Part shown: positions 10,381-19,782 of the stretch, one piece after another | Layout of the letters: each line of letters opens with the position of its first letter | Position numbering within the stretch: the stretch's first letter is position 1 | From: Pseudoponticoccus marisrubri | GTDB taxonomy: Bacteria > Pseudomonadota > Alphaproteobacteria > Rhodobacterales > Rhodobacteraceae | NCBI RefSeq assembly: GCF_001482405.1 | Contig: NZ_LPXO01000006.1 | Coordinates: 236,378 to 300,377 of the forward strand | DNA: 64,000 nucleotides | Reading direction: 5' to 3' | Notes under the pieces: model-generated | Databases searched by the model: none | What the model saw: the letters and a program-made list of their open reading frames with translations, nothing else | What the model was told of the DNA's origin: nothing | Position numbers and translations under genes: made by a program

Positions 10381-13182
10381 ATGGCCTTCGGCAAGGGGTG
10401 TCATCTGCATCTGATCGACGGATCGGCCTATATCTTTCGCGCGTTCCACGCGCTGCCGCCGCTGTCGCGCAAGTCCGACGGTCTGCCCATCGGCGCCGTC
10501 TCGGGCTTCTGCAACATGCTGCAACGCTATGTCGAGGGGAACACCGGGCCCGACGCGCCGACCCATGTGGCGGTGGTCTTCGACAAGGGCAGCCACACGT
10601 TCCGCAACGATCTCTACGACCAGTACAAGGCCAATCGGGACGAGATGCCCGAGGATCTGCGCCCGCAGATCCCGCTGACCCGCCGCGCCACCGAGGCCTT
10701 CAACATCGCCTGCAAGGAGATCGAGGGCTTTGAGGCCGACGATATCATGGCGACGCTGGCCTGCCAGGCGCGCGAGGCCGGCGGGCGGGTGACGCTGCTG
10801 TCCTCGGACAAGGACCTGATGCAGCTGGTGGGCGACGGCGTCGAGATGCTGGACCCGATGAAGAACAAGCGCATCGACCGCGAGGGCGTGATGGAGAAGT
10901 TCGGCGTGGCGCCCGACCGCGTGGTCGACGTGCAGGCACTGGCCGGCGATTCGGTCGACAACGTGCCCGGCGCGCCCGGGATCGGCATCAAGACCGCGGC
11001 GCTGCTGATCAACGAGTTCGGCTCGCTCGAAGAGCTGCTGGACCGTGCCGAGGAGATCAAGCAGCCCAAGCGCCGCCAGACGCTGATCGAGAAACGCGAC
11101 CAGATCGAGCTGTCAAAGAAGCTGGTGCAGCTGGATCACGGGATGGAGCTGCCCTTCACGCTGGACGATCTGGAAGTGCGCGACCCCGATCCCGAGACGC
11201 TGCTGGGCTTTCTGACCGAGATGGAGTTCCGCACGCTGACCAAACGGATTTCCGAGAAGATGGGGGTCGAGGCGCCGGTCATCCCTGACACCACGCCCGA
11301 CGGCGCCAATCCCTCCGAGGCCGCGCCCGACTGGCCCGCCATCGACCCCGAGGCTTATGAATGGGTGCGCGACATGGACGCGCTGGAGCGCTGGATCACG
11401 CAGGCCCATGAGCGCGGCTGGGTCGCGGTGGATACCGAGACGACGGGGCTGAACGAGATGACCTGCGACCTCGTGGGTATCTCGCTGGCCATCGAGCCGG
11501 GCAAGGCCTGCTACGTGCCGCTGATCCACAAGGCTTCGGGCTCCGACGACCTCTTCGGCGGCGACGACCTGGCCGAGGGGCAGATCGGGCTGGAGACGGC
11601 GCTGGACGCGCTGCGCCCGCTGCTGGAGGATCCGGCCGTGATGAAGATCGGCCAGAACATGAAATACGATGCCAAGGTGTTTGCGCGCTACGGCATCGCC
11701 ATCGCGCCGATCGACGACACGATGCTGATGTCCTACGCGATGAATGCCGGTCAGCACGGGCACGGCATGGACACGCTGTCCGAGCGCTACCTGTCGCACA
11801 GCCCGATCCCGATCAAGGAGCTGCTGGGCTCGGGCAAGAAGATGATCACCTTCGACCGGGTGCCCATCGCCGACGCGGTGAAATACGCCGCCGAGGATGC
11901 CGACATCACGCTGCGCCTGTGGAAGACCTTCAAGCCGCAGCTGCACAAGGCCCGGGTGACCCGCGTCTACGAGGGGCTGGAGCGCCCGCTGGTTCCGGTC
12001 CTGGCGCAGATGGAACGCACCGGCATCAAGGTGGATCGCGATACGCTGTCGCGCATGTCCGGTGCCTTTGCCCAGAAGATGGCGCAGCTGGAGGAAGAGA
12101 TCCACGAACTGGCCGGCGAGAGCTTCAACGTCGGCAGTCCCAAGCAGCTGGGCGAGATCCTGTTCGACAAGATGGGGCTCGAGGGTGGCAAGAAGGGCAA
12201 GACCGGCGCCTATGCCACCGGGGCCGACATCCTCGAAGACCTCGCCACCGAGCATGACCTGCCGGCGCGGGTGCTGGACTGGCGGCAGGTCTCCAAGCTG
12301 AAATCGACTTACACCGATGCGCTGCAGGAGCATATCAACCCCGAGACCGGGCGGGTGCATACCTCCTACAGCATCGCGGGGGCCAATACCGGGCGGCTCG
12401 CCTCGAACGATCCCAACCTGCAGAACATCCCGGTGCGCAGCGAAGAGGGGCGCCGCATCCGCGAGGCCTTTGTCGCCGAAGAGGGCAAGGTGCTCGTCAG
12501 CCTTGACTATTCACAGATCGAGCTGCGCATCCTGGCACAGATGGCCGACCTGCCCGCGCTCAAGGACGCATTCCGGCAGGGCCATGACATCCACGCCATG
12601 ACCGCGTCCGAGATGTTCAACGTGCCGCTGGACGAGATGACATCCGACATCCGCCGGCAAGCCAAGGCAATCAATTTCGGGGTGATCTACGGCATCTCGG
12701 GCTTCGGCCTGGCGCGCAACCTGCGCATTCCGCGGGCCGAGGCGCAGGGCTTCATCGACCGGTATTTCGAGCGCTTCCCCGGCATCAAGACCTACATGGA
12801 CGACACGATCGCCTTCGCCAAGGAGCACAAGCGGGTCGAGACGCTGTTCGGACGGCAGATCCACACGCCCGAGATCTCGGCCAAGGGCCCGCGGGCGGGT
12901 TTTGCCCGGCGCGCCGCGATCAACGCGCCGATCCAGGGCACCGCCGCCGACATCATCCGCCGCGCCATGGTGCGCATGCCCGGTGCCATCGCCGACCTGC
13001 CCGCCAAGATGCTGCTGCAGGTGCATGACGAATTGCTGTTCGAGGTCGAGAGCGGCGCCGTGGATGACCTGATCGGCACCGCCAAGGAGGTCATGGAAGG
13101 CGCCGCTGCCCCGGTGGTGCATCTCGACGTGCCACTGGTGGTGGATGCGGGACAGGGCGCCAACTGGGCCGAGGCGCACTAG
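10381..13182 (+). CDS. polA: DNA polymerase I
   Basis: The protein has 933 residues from ATG 10381, which has AAGGGAG just upstream. An open frame extends 84 codons further 5' but contains no homology. The N-terminal 5'-3' exonuclease starts LIDGSAYIFRAFHALPPL. The 3'-5' proofreading domain carries DTETTG near residue 350, so its first metal-binding acidic residues are present. The polymerase domain has motif A DYSQIELR, motif B RRQAKAINFGVIYG and motif C QVHDELLFE. It fills gaps in excision repair and Okazaki fragment processing. Its 3' end overlaps the convergent FMN reductase gene by four bases. Confidence 0.98.
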   Translation: MAFGKGCHLHLIDGSAYIFRAFHALPPLSRKSDGLPIGAVSGFCNMLQRYVEGNTGPDAPTHVAVVFDKGSHTFRNDLYDQYKANRDEMPEDLRPQIPLTRRATEAFNIACKEIEGFEADDIMATLACQAREAGGRVTLLSSDKDLMQLVGDGVEMLDPMKNKRIDREGVMEKFGVAPDRVVDVQALAGDSVDNVPGAPGIGIKTAALLINEFGSLEELLDRAEEIKQPKRRQTLIEKRDQIELSKKLVQLDHGMELPFTLDDLEVRDPDPETLLGFLTEMEFRTLTKRISEKMGVEAPVIPDTTPDGANPSEAAPDWPAIDPEAYEWVRDMDALERWITQAHERGWVAVDTETTGLNEMTCDLVGISLAIEPGKACYVPLIHKASGSDDLFGGDDLAEGQIGLETALDALRPLLEDPAVMKIGQNMKYDAKVFARYGIAIAPIDDTMLMSYAMNAGQHGHGMDTLSERYLSHSPIPIKELLGSGKKMITFDRVPIADAVKYAAEDADITLRLWKTFKPQLHKARVTRVYEGLERPLVPVLAQMERTGIKVDRDTLSRMSGAFAQKMAQLEEEIHELAGESFNVGSPKQLGEILFDKMGLEGGKKGKTGAYATGADILEDLATEHDLPARVLDWRQVSKLKSTYTDALQEHINPETGRVHTSYSIAGANTGRLASNDPNLQNIPVRSEEGRRIREAFVAEEGKVLVSLDYSQIELRILAQMADLPALKDAFRQGHDIHAMTASEMFNVPLDEMTSDIRRQAKAINFGVIYGISGFGLARNLRIPRAEAQGFIDRYFERFPGIKTYMDDTIAFAKEHKRVETLFGRQIHTPEISAKGPRAGFARRAAINAPIQGTAADIIRRAMVRMPGAIADLPAKMLLQVHDELLFEVESGAVDDLIGTAKEVMEGAAAPVVHLDVPLVVDAGQGANWAEAH

Positions 13183-13736
13183 CCTCGCGCGCGGGCGGCC
13201 TCGGCGATGCTGCGCAGGTCGCCCATCAGCTCGTCCAGCAGCTTGGCGCTGCGCTCGTTGGTCAGCCGGCCATCCGCGTCCCATTGCTGCCCAGTCTGGC
13301 CGATGAAGACCTCGGGCCCGGGCAGCAGGCGGGGGCGGAACGGGTTGAGGCAGAGCCGCGCCATGTTCTGCGACCGCTCGCCCCCGGCCCGCCCGGCCGC
13401 GGCCGAGACCAGCGCGACGGGCTTGTCGCGCCACGGGTTGCCCTCGGTCCGGCTGATCCAGTCCAGCGCGTTCTTGAGCACGCCGGGAATGCCCTTGTTG
13501 TATTCCGGCGTGGCGATCACGACGGCATCGGCCTTTGCGATCTGGCGGGCCAGCGTCGTGACCGGCCCCGGGATGCCGGGATCGTCCTCCAGATCCTGAT
13601 CAAATAGCGGAAAGCGGATATCGGCATCGATGAAATCGGCCGGGCCGAAGCGCCGCACGGCCTCCATCATCAGCAGCCGGTTGGTCGAGGCGGCGCGCAG
13701 CGCGCCGCAGATGCCCAAGAGGGTCAGATCGCTCAT
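13179..13736 (-). CDS. NADPH-dependent FMN reductase family protein
   Basis: The 185-residue protein has the flavodoxin-like fold motifs of this family: LLGICGALRAASTNRLL, which binds the FMN phosphate, then ATPEYNKGIPGVLKNALDW. These occur in azoreductase, chromate reductase and quinone reductase relatives. It should use NAD(P)H to reduce quinones or other electrophiles. The substrate cannot be assigned. It stands alone on the minus strand, following the OmpA gene but separated from it by a strong hairpin. Confidence 0.9.
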   Translation of the reverse strand: MSDLTLLGICGALRAASTNRLLMMEAVRRFGPADFIDADIRFPLFDQDLEDDPGIPGPVTTLARQIAKADAVVIATPEYNKGIPGVLKNALDWISRTEGNPWRDKPVALVSAAAGRAGGERSQNMARLCLNPFRPRLLPGPEVFIGQTGQQWDADGRLTNERSAKLLDELMGDLRSIAEAARARG

Positions 13737-13778
13737 GTCGGGGTCTCCTGATCGGTTTGCCCATCAGCTACAACGCAA

Positions 13779-13804
13779 CAGCGCCGCGGCAAGCCGCGGC
13801 GCTG
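13779..13804 (-). terminator. Hairpin terminator downstream of the OmpA lipoprotein gene
   Basis: There is a perfect 11-base stem (CAGCGCCGCGG pairing with CCGCGGCGCTG) with a four-base loop. It lies between the stop of the OmpA gene at 13836 and the start of the FMN reductase gene. On the minus strand the stem is followed by a weak T-rich tract (TGTTGCGTTG), so it probably ends the OmpA transcript. Confidence 0.6.
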
Positions 13805-13835
13805 CATCAGGTTCTGTGCGCGGATGCGCGGAACG

Positions 13836-14501
13836 TCAGGCGTTGGGCAGAATCACGATCTCGACCCGGCGGTTCTGTGCCTTGCCCTCGGGCGTCAGGT
13901 TGGACGCGATGGGCGCATCCTCGCCACGGCCGATGATCTGCAGGCGCGAGGACGGCACGCCCTCGTTGATCATGACATTGGCGACCGAGCGCGCACGGCG
14001 CTGCGACAGGTCGAGGTTGTAGGCCGCGTCACCGTCGCTGTCGGTATGGCCTACGACCTGCGCGGTGGTGTTGGGATAGGCCAGCAGGCTCTGTGCAACG
14101 TCGCGGATGTCGCCCACGAGGCCCGGACGCAGGTCGGCGCTGTCGGTGGCGAACAGGATGTCCTGCGGCATGGTCACGATCAGGCGGTCGCCGGTGTTGC
14201 GGATCGAGGTGTCCGACCCCAGCTGCTGGCGCAGCTCGGCTTCCTGCTTGTCCAGCTGGTTGCCGATGGCGGCACCCGCCGCGGCACCGACCAGTGCGCC
14301 GGCCACGGTGGCGCGGTTGCGCTCGCCCCGGTCATTGCCGCCGGCCAGACGACCGGCCACGGCGCCGGTGGCTGCGCCGATCAGCGCGCCCTGCTTGGCC
14401 TTCTGGTTCGGATCGCCCTCGAAGGGGCCGCCGGTGGTGCAGGCGCCCAGCCCAAGGGCGGCGACCATGCTCAGGATCAGGGATTTGCGTGCTCGGCTCA
14501 T
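13836..14501 (-). CDS. OmpA family lipoprotein (YiaD/Pal-like)
   Basis: The protein has 221 residues from ATG 14501, which has GAGAGAGGA upstream; the frame extends 21 codons further but would spoil the signal. The N-terminus has a lipoprotein signal ending LGLGAC, with the lipidated cysteine about residue 21. A glycine-rich segment (GAATGAVAGRLAGG, GALVGAAAGAAIG) is followed by a C-terminal OmpA peptidoglycan-binding domain with VVGHTDSDGDAAYNLDLSQ and QNRRVEIVI. It should anchor the outer membrane to peptidoglycan. The signal peptide and binding residues look intact. Confidence 0.93.
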   Translation of the reverse strand: MSRARKSLILSMVAALGLGACTTGGPFEGDPNQKAKQGALIGAATGAVAGRLAGGNDRGERNRATVAGALVGAAAGAAIGNQLDKQEAELRQQLGSDTSIRNTGDRLIVTMPQDILFATDSADLRPGLVGDIRDVAQSLLAYPNTTAQVVGHTDSDGDAAYNLDLSQRRARSVANVMINEGVPSSRLQIIGRGEDAPIASNLTPEGKAQNRRVEIVILPNA

Positions 14502-14710
14502 GATGTCCTCTCTCGCCTCGTCTGTCTCGCCCGTTCCGCGGGCATTGGATTTGTGGGACCACATATGCCCGCGCGCCGGGGCAGCGTCACGTGCAAAATC
14601 GGCAAGCCCCCGCCCATGGCGGGAAGACGCCGATCCTGCCCCACGTCCAAGGGACTAACGCCGTGGAAGCATTGAGGTTCCCGCGCGGAACATGTCGCAG
14701 GACGTGGCGC

Positions 14711-15553
14711 TCAGGCCTCCAGCCGGGCCGACTCCCAGGCCAGGATCGCACGCTTGACGGGCAGACCCCAGTGATAGCCGCCCAGCCCCCCCGACTTGCG
14801 CAGCGCGCGGTGGCAGGGGATCAGGTAGCTGATCGGGTTGCGCCCCACCGCCGTACCCACGGCGCGCACCGCGCGGGGGTGGTCGATGGCCTGCGCGATC
14901 TCGGAATAGGTGGTCACGTGGCCCGAGGGGATTTGCATCAGCGCCTCCCAGACCTTGATCTGGAACGGCGCCCCGATCAGGAACAGCGGCACCGGCCCGT
15001 CCTGCCGCGCGCCAAAGGCGGCCTGCACCCAGGGGCGCAGCGGTTCGGGATCCTCGGTGAAATGCGCCCCCGGCCAGCGGCCGGCGAGGTCCTGCATCGC
15101 CTCTTCCTCGGTTGTGTCCGCCGCGAAGGCGATGCCGCAGATGCCCTTGTCGGTGCCCATGACCAGCGCCGGGCCGAAGGGGCTGTCGAACCAGCCCCAG
15201 CGGATGGTCAGCCCCGCGCCCTGCCGCGCGAAGGCGCCGGGGCTCATCGCCTCCCAGCGCAGGAACAGGTCATGCAACCGCCCGCCGCCCGACAGGCCCG
15301 TGGCATGCGCGGTCTCCAGCGTGGTGAAGCGCTGCGCCAGCAGCGCCTTGGCATGGCTCAGCGTCAGGTATTGCTGGTAGCGCTTGGGCGAGACGCCGGC
15401 CCACTGGCTGAACAGGCGCTGGAAATGCGCCGCGCTCATGCCCATCTCGGCCGCGATCTCGTCCAGCGTGGCCTGCGGGCCCAGCCTGTCCACCGCCGCG
15501 ATGGCGCGGGCCATGACGTGGTAGTGATAGCTTTGCGTGTCGTCCCTGGGCAT
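14711..15553 (-). CDS. AraC-type HTH / methylated-DNA–protein-cysteine methyltransferase fusion (Ada-like without zinc domain)
   Basis: The protein has 280 residues from ATG 15553 with GGAGAGA upstream. Residues up to about 105 form an AraC-type HTH (DEIAAEMGMSAAHFQRLFSQW). The rest is a methyltransferase domain with the active-site motif IPCHRAL and the helix-turn-helix VTTYSEIAQAI. The N-terminal phosphotriester-repair domain of full Ada is missing, so it can repair O6-methylguanine and may act as a regulator, but it cannot sense methylphosphotriesters as Ada does. It is divergent from nth, another DNA repair gene, with a 147-base shared promoter region. Confidence 0.92.
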   Translation of the reverse strand: MPRDDTQSYHYHVMARAIAAVDRLGPQATLDEIAAEMGMSAAHFQRLFSQWAGVSPKRYQQYLTLSHAKALLAQRFTTLETAHATGLSGGGRLHDLFLRWEAMSPGAFARQGAGLTIRWGWFDSPFGPALVMGTDKGICGIAFAADTTEEEAMQDLAGRWPGAHFTEDPEPLRPWVQAAFGARQDGPVPLFLIGAPFQIKVWEALMQIPSGHVTTYSEIAQAIDHPRAVRAVGTAVGRNPISYLIPCHRALRKSGGLGGYHWGLPVKRAILAWESARLEA

Positions 15554-15700
15554 GGCGTCTCTCCGGTTGCCGCGCCAATCTACCGGGCGCCGCCCTGCGC
15601 CGCGACCCGGATGTTGCGCAAGCCGCGCAAGCGCGCGATTTCCCCGGCGCCGGGCCTGTCGCGGGCTTGCGGGGACCGGGCGGGCGTTGCATGACAGGCC

Positions 15701-16345
15701 ATGGCCAAGCAGCTCGACTATCACACCCTGCGCGAGATCTTCACCCGCTTCCAGTCGGTCGAGCCCGAACCGAAGGGCGAGCTGAACCATGTCAACGCCT
15801 ACACGCTGGTCGTGGCCGTCGCGTTGTCGGCACAGGCCACCGATGCCGGGGTGAACAAGGCGACAGAACGGCTCTTTGCCGTGGCCGACACGCCGCAGAA
15901 GATGCTGGAACTCGGCGAAGAGGGCGTGACCGAGTACATCAAGACCATCGGGCTCTACCGCAACAAGGCGAAGAATGTCATCAAGCTGAGCCGCATGCTG
16001 GTCGAGCACTATGGCGGCGAGGTGCCCTGTTCGCGCGCCGCGCTGGAAAGCCTGCCCGGCGTCGGGCGCAAGACCGCCAACGTGGTGCTGAACATGTGGT
16101 GGGGCCATCCCGCGCAGGCGGTGGACACCCATATCTTTCGCGTCGGCAACCGCACCGGGATCTGCCCCGGCAAGGACGTGGTCGCCACCGAGCGCGCCAT
16201 CGAGGATCACGTGCCGGTGGATTTCCAGCGCCACGCGCATCACTGGCTGATCCTGCACGGGCGCTATACCTGCGTGGCGCGCAAACCCAAATGCAAGGCC
16301 TGCCTGATCGCCGATCTGTGCCGGTTCGAGGAAAAGACGGAATGA
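15701..16345 (+). CDS. nth: Endonuclease III
   Basis: The 214-residue protein contains the helix-hairpin-helix LPGVGRKTANVVL with the catalytic lysine and VDTHIFRVGNRTG with the catalytic aspartate. The C-terminal iron-sulfur loop has four cysteines spaced C-x6-C-x2-C-x5-C (CVARKPKCKACLIADLC). It removes oxidised pyrimidines and cleaves the abasic site in base excision repair. Its stop overlaps the start of the downstream sugar-kinase gene by ATGA, so the two are translationally coupled. The length is standard. Confidence 0.97.
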   Translation: MAKQLDYHTLREIFTRFQSVEPEPKGELNHVNAYTLVVAVALSAQATDAGVNKATERLFAVADTPQKMLELGEEGVTEYIKTIGLYRNKAKNVIKLSRMLVEHYGGEVPCSRAALESLPGVGRKTANVVLNMWWGHPAQAVDTHIFRVGNRTGICPGKDVVATERAIEDHVPVDFQRHAHHWLILHGRYTCVARKPKCKACLIADLCRFEEKTE

Positions 16346-17331
16346 AGAGATACAAGGTTGTCGGCATCGGCAATGCCATCGTGGACGTGCTGTCGCGGGC
16401 CGAGGATACCTTCCTCGTTCACATGGGGATCGAGAAGGGCATCATGCAGCTGATCGAGCGCGAGCGCGCCGAGACGCTTTACGGCGCGATGGAGAACCGC
16501 GTGCAGGCCCCCGGGGGATCGGTCGCCAACACGCTGGCCGGGCTGGGCAGCCTCGGCCTGCCAACCGCCTTCATCGGGCGGGTGCATGACGACGCGCTGG
16601 GCCGTTTCTATGCCGACGCCATGGCCAAGGACGGCACGGATTTCGTCAACCCGCCCGTGCCGGGGGGCGAGCTGCCGACCTCGCGCTCGATGATCTTCGT
16701 CTCGCCCGATGGCGAGCGGTCGATGAACACCTATCTGGGCATCTCGGCCGAGCTGGGCCCCGACGACGTGGCCGAGGACGTGGCCAGCGCAGCCGAGATC
16801 GTGTTCCTCGAAGGCTATCTTTTTGACAAGGACAAGGGAAAGGACGCCTTCCTGCGCGCGGCCCGCACCTGCCGGGCGGCCGGGGGCAAGGCCGGGATCG
16901 CGATCTCGGACCCGTTCTGCGTGGAACGCCACCGCGCCGATTTCCTGCGCCTGATCGAGGACGAGATGGATTACGTGATCGGCAACGAGGCCGAGATCCG
17001 CTCGCTCTACCAGAATGACGACCTCGACGCCGATCTTGCAGCGGTCTCTTCGATCTGCCCGCTGGTGGTCTGCACCCGGTCGGGCGACGGGGTGACCATC
17101 CTGCACGAGGGCAGGCGCACCGACATTCCCGTCACCAAGATCGTGCCGGTCGATGCCACGGGCGCCGGGGACCAGTTCGCCGCAGGCTTCCTCTACGGGC
17201 TGGCCACCGGGGCCGACATGAAGACCGCCGGCGAGATGGGCTGCGTTGCGGCTTCGGAGGTGATCAGCCACATGGGCCCGCGCCCCGAGGCCAACCTGCA
17301 GGCGCTTTTCCGCCAGAAGGGCCTGATTTAA
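16342..17331 (+). CDS. PfkB family carbohydrate kinase (adenosine kinase-like)
   Basis: The 329-residue protein shows both PfkB signatures: GGSVANTLAGLGSLGLPTAF near residue 55 and the catalytic VDATGAGDQFAAGF near 270. The sequence resembles the bacterial adenosine kinase-like subgroup. It should phosphorylate a nucleoside or sugar with ATP, but the substrate is uncertain. The start is coupled to nth by a four-base overlap, an arrangement seen in related genomes, although no functional link with base excision repair is obvious. A nested hairpin follows the stop. Confidence 0.9.
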   Translation: MKRYKVVGIGNAIVDVLSRAEDTFLVHMGIEKGIMQLIERERAETLYGAMENRVQAPGGSVANTLAGLGSLGLPTAFIGRVHDDALGRFYADAMAKDGTDFVNPPVPGGELPTSRSMIFVSPDGERSMNTYLGISAELGPDDVAEDVASAAEIVFLEGYLFDKDKGKDAFLRAARTCRAAGGKAGIAISDPFCVERHRADFLRLIEDEMDYVIGNEAEIRSLYQNDDLDADLAAVSSICPLVVCTRSGDGVTILHEGRRTDIPVTKIVPVDATGAGDQFAAGFLYGLATGADMKTAGEMGCVAASEVISHMGPRPEANLQALFRQKGLI

Positions 17332-17351
17332 CGGCGGCCTTACGCGCTATT

Positions 17352-17383
17352 CACGCCCCCGCCCTATCGCGGGCCGGGGCGTG
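17352..17383 (+). terminator. Nested hairpin after the nth–kinase operon
   Basis: Outer arms CACGCCCC (17352–17359) and GGGGCGTG (17376–17383) pair perfectly. Inner arms GCCC and GGGC pair around a six-base loop. It lies 20 bases after the kinase stop. There is no clear T-tract, so it could be a weak intrinsic terminator or a 3'-end stabiliser. Confidence 0.5.
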
Positions 17384-17427
17384 CGGGATAGGCTGCCGGC
17401 ACGAGGACCCGTGCCGGAGCCGATCTG

Positions 17428-18603
17428 ATGACCCGCTATATCGTGCTGCGCGATACGGCCGGCGCGTGGCGCAGGCCCGAGATCCCGCTCGAGGCGAAAT
17501 GCGCCCGGATCGCCCCGGATGCCCTCGCCGCGCCCGTGATCGACGCGCATGATTTCACCCCGGCCGAGCTGCGCGAGGCGGCGCGCGCGCCGAATTTCCT
17601 TGTGGTCAGCCCCGTCATCCCCACCCGCATCATCGGGCCCGAGCCGCTGGACGAGCTGCGCGCCGACGATGGCGTCGCGGGCTGGGGCATCGACGCGGTG
17701 GGCGCGCGCCCGCATGGCGCGGGCGGGGCCGGTGCTGCGCTTGCCCTGCTGGATACGGGGATTGACGCGGGCCACCCGGCCTTTGCCGGGCTGAGGATCG
17801 AGCCACGGGACTTCGCGGGCAGCGGGATCGAGGATGCCAATGGCCACGGCACCCACCTGGCCGGCACGGCGCTGGGGCGCGACGTGGCGGGGGAACGGAT
17901 CGGCGTGGCGCCCGGGGTCGACCGGCTGGTCGTCGGCAAGGCGGTCAGCGATACCGGCCGGGGCGACTCGCAGGGGTTCCTGCAGGCCATGCTCTTTGCA
18001 CTGGCGCGGCGCGTGGATGTGATCGGCTTTGCGCTGGCTTTCGATATCGGGCGGCTGGTCGAGGACCTGGTCGAGGCCGACTATCCGATCAGCCTCGCCA
18101 ATGCCGCGGCGATCCATGCCTATCGCGGCAATCTGCGCATCTTCGAGACGTTGCTGCAGATGCAGGACCGTCCGCCGCTGATCCTGGGCGCGGTCGGCAA
18201 TGACTGCCGGCGCACGATCTCGCCGGAGTTCGAGACCGGCCCCTCCTCGCCCGCGGCGGCGCGCAACGTACTGTCGGTGGGGGCGCTGGCGCCGGGGCCG
18301 CAAGGCCTGTGCCCCGCGCCCTTCTCGAATTGCGGGCCGGAACTGGTCGCGCCCGGGGTCGACGTGCGCTCGGCCGAGCCGGGGGGCGGGCTGCGGAGCA
18401 TGCACAGCAGCTCGGCCGCGATGGCGCATGCGCTGGGGGTCGCAGGGCTCTGGGTGGCTGCCCTCCGTGCCACCGGTCAACCCACGGATGCGCGTCATGT
18501 CGCGGCTCGGCTGCTGGCCTCTGCCACGCGCGACGGGCTGGCCGGCGCGCCGTCGGTGATCGACGTGGGGCAGGGATTGGTGCAGGCGCCGCCGGTGGCG
18601 TGA
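17428..18603 (+). CDS. Subtilisin-like S8 serine peptidase without signal peptide
   Basis: The 391-residue protein has an intact triad: Asp in ALLDTGID (about 109), His in NGHGTHLAG (about 140) and Ser in HSSSAAMAHA (about 327). The oxyanion Asn is in AVGNDC (about 256). The usual GTSMA context around the serine is changed to SSSAAMA. There is no signal peptide, no recognisable I9 propeptide and no membrane helix; the first 100 residues form an unusual N-terminal region. It is therefore probably cytoplasmic or exported by a non-Sec route. The substrate is unknown. It stands alone, and the convergent glyoxalase-fold gene ends two bases away. Confidence 0.87.
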   Translation: MTRYIVLRDTAGAWRRPEIPLEAKCARIAPDALAAPVIDAHDFTPAELREAARAPNFLVVSPVIPTRIIGPEPLDELRADDGVAGWGIDAVGARPHGAGGAGAALALLDTGIDAGHPAFAGLRIEPRDFAGSGIEDANGHGTHLAGTALGRDVAGERIGVAPGVDRLVVGKAVSDTGRGDSQGFLQAMLFALARRVDVIGFALAFDIGRLVEDLVEADYPISLANAAAIHAYRGNLRIFETLLQMQDRPPLILGAVGNDCRRTISPEFETGPSSPAAARNVLSVGALAPGPQGLCPAPFSNCGPELVAPGVDVRSAEPGGGLRSMHSSSAAMAHALGVAGLWVAALRATGQPTDARHVAARLLASATRDGLAGAPSVIDVGQGLVQAPPVA

Positions 18604-18604
18604 C

Positions 18605-19024
18605 CTAGGCCGAGTTCGCAATCTCGATCAGGTTGCCATCCGGGTCGCGCAGGTAGATCGACCGGATCGGCCCGGTGGCACCGCTGCGCCCGACCGGCCC
18701 CTCTTCGACTGGGACGGACTGCCCGGACAAGTGATCCATCCACGCCTCGATCGGCGTCGCGGAGAGGAAACACAGATCGGCCGACCCGGGCCGCGGATCG
18801 CGGGCCTTGGGGTCGAACTCCCGCCCCGCTTGGTGCAGGTTGATCTTCTGGTCGCCGAACCGCAGCGCCCGCCGCGTGCTGCCATCGGCGGCGGTAAAGT
18901 GCAGAACGGACATGCCGAGCACCCGCGCATAGAAGGCGCAGGTGGTCTCTATATCCGCCACGGTCAGGACCAGGTGGTCGAACCTTTCGAGCTGTGGAGG
19001 ATCCGCCTCTGGCGCGCTGCTCAA
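18605..19024 (-). CDS. VOC (glyoxalase/bleomycin-resistance fold) family protein
   Basis: The 139-residue protein has the vicinal-oxygen-chelate layout: FDHLVLTVADIETTCAFYAR with the first metal-ligand histidine, a central repeat with DLCFLS, and IYLRDPDGNLIEIAN with the last glutamate. Such proteins include fosfomycin-resistance enzymes, dioxygenases and isomerases, so the reaction cannot be assigned. It overlaps the upstream sugar-transferase gene by four bases, suggesting cotranscription. Confidence 0.85.
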   Translation of the reverse strand: MSSAPEADPPQLERFDHLVLTVADIETTCAFYARVLGMSVLHFTAADGSTRRALRFGDQKINLHQAGREFDPKARDPRPGSADLCFLSATPIEAWMDHLSGQSVPVEEGPVGRSGATGPIRSIYLRDPDGNLIEIANSA

Positions 19025-19728
19025 CGCCCGGTGCCGTGCAGCACGACCCGCACCGTCTCTGCCAGCACCCGCAGATCGGTGGCCAGCGACAGGGTGCGCA
19101 GATAGTCGGTGTCGAACATGGCCCGCTGCGAGAACGAGGATTCATTGCGGACCGACACCTGCCAGGTGCCGGTGATGCCCGGGCGCAGCGCGTAATAGGC
19201 GGTGCCGGGATAGATCTCTTTCTGGCAGGGCATCATCGGCCGTGGGCCGACCAGCGACATGTCCCCGATGAGCACGTTCCAAAGCTGCGGCAGCTCGTCG
19301 ACCGACGTCTTGCGGATCAGCATTCCGATCCGGGTGATGCGCGGATCGAAGCGCAGCTTCTGGTCGCGGTCCCACTCGGCCCGGGCGGCGGGGTGGTCGG
19401 CGAGGTAGGCCTGCAGGCGCGCCTCGGCATCGGGCACCATGCTGCGCAGCTTGTACATGTCGAAGATGCGCCCGTTCCGACCGACGCGTTTCTGGACATA
19501 GAAGGGCGATTTGCCGTCCCGCGCGATCAGCAGGGCGAAAACCGCCGTGACGATCAGTATGGGCAGGGCGGCGACCAAGACCAGCGCGATATCCAGCAGG
19601 CGCTTGGCCACGTCGCGATACAGGACCGGGCGGTCTTCGGCGAAGACGGCTTCGTCGATCAGCGTTTCGATTCGCGCCGTTGGCAGCGGCGGGCGAAGTT
19701 GCAGTGTCAAGATGACCTCCCAAGTCAT
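19021..19728 (-). CDS. Sugar transferase (undecaprenyl-phosphate sugar phosphotransferase, ExoY/WcaJ catalytic type)
   Basis: The protein has 235 residues from ATG 19728; a TTG at 19782 would add 18. One membrane segment (about residues 40–62, preceded by RDVAKRLLDI) is followed by the conserved catalytic region: KRVGRNGRIFDMYKLRSM, then RKTSVDELPQLWNVLIGDMS, GPRPMMPCQKEIY and RPGITGTWQVS. It should transfer a sugar-1-phosphate from a UDP-sugar to undecaprenyl phosphate, the first step of an exopolysaccharide repeat unit. The N-terminal multi-spanning domain of WcaJ is absent, as in ExoY. A long AT-richer intergenic region lies upstream. Confidence 0.92.
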   Translation of the reverse strand: MTWEVILTLQLRPPLPTARIETLIDEAVFAEDRPVLYRDVAKRLLDIALVLVAALPILIVTAVFALLIARDGKSPFYVQKRVGRNGRIFDMYKLRSMVPDAEARLQAYLADHPAARAEWDRDQKLRFDPRITRIGMLIRKTSVDELPQLWNVLIGDMSLVGPRPMMPCQKEIYPGTAYYALRPGITGTWQVSVRNESSFSQRAMFDTDYLRTLSLATDLRVLAETVRVVLHGTGR

Positions 19729-19782
19729 GCGTTGACGGGTGCTCGGGTCAGCAAGATCGGAGGATCCGAAGCGGTGGGACAA

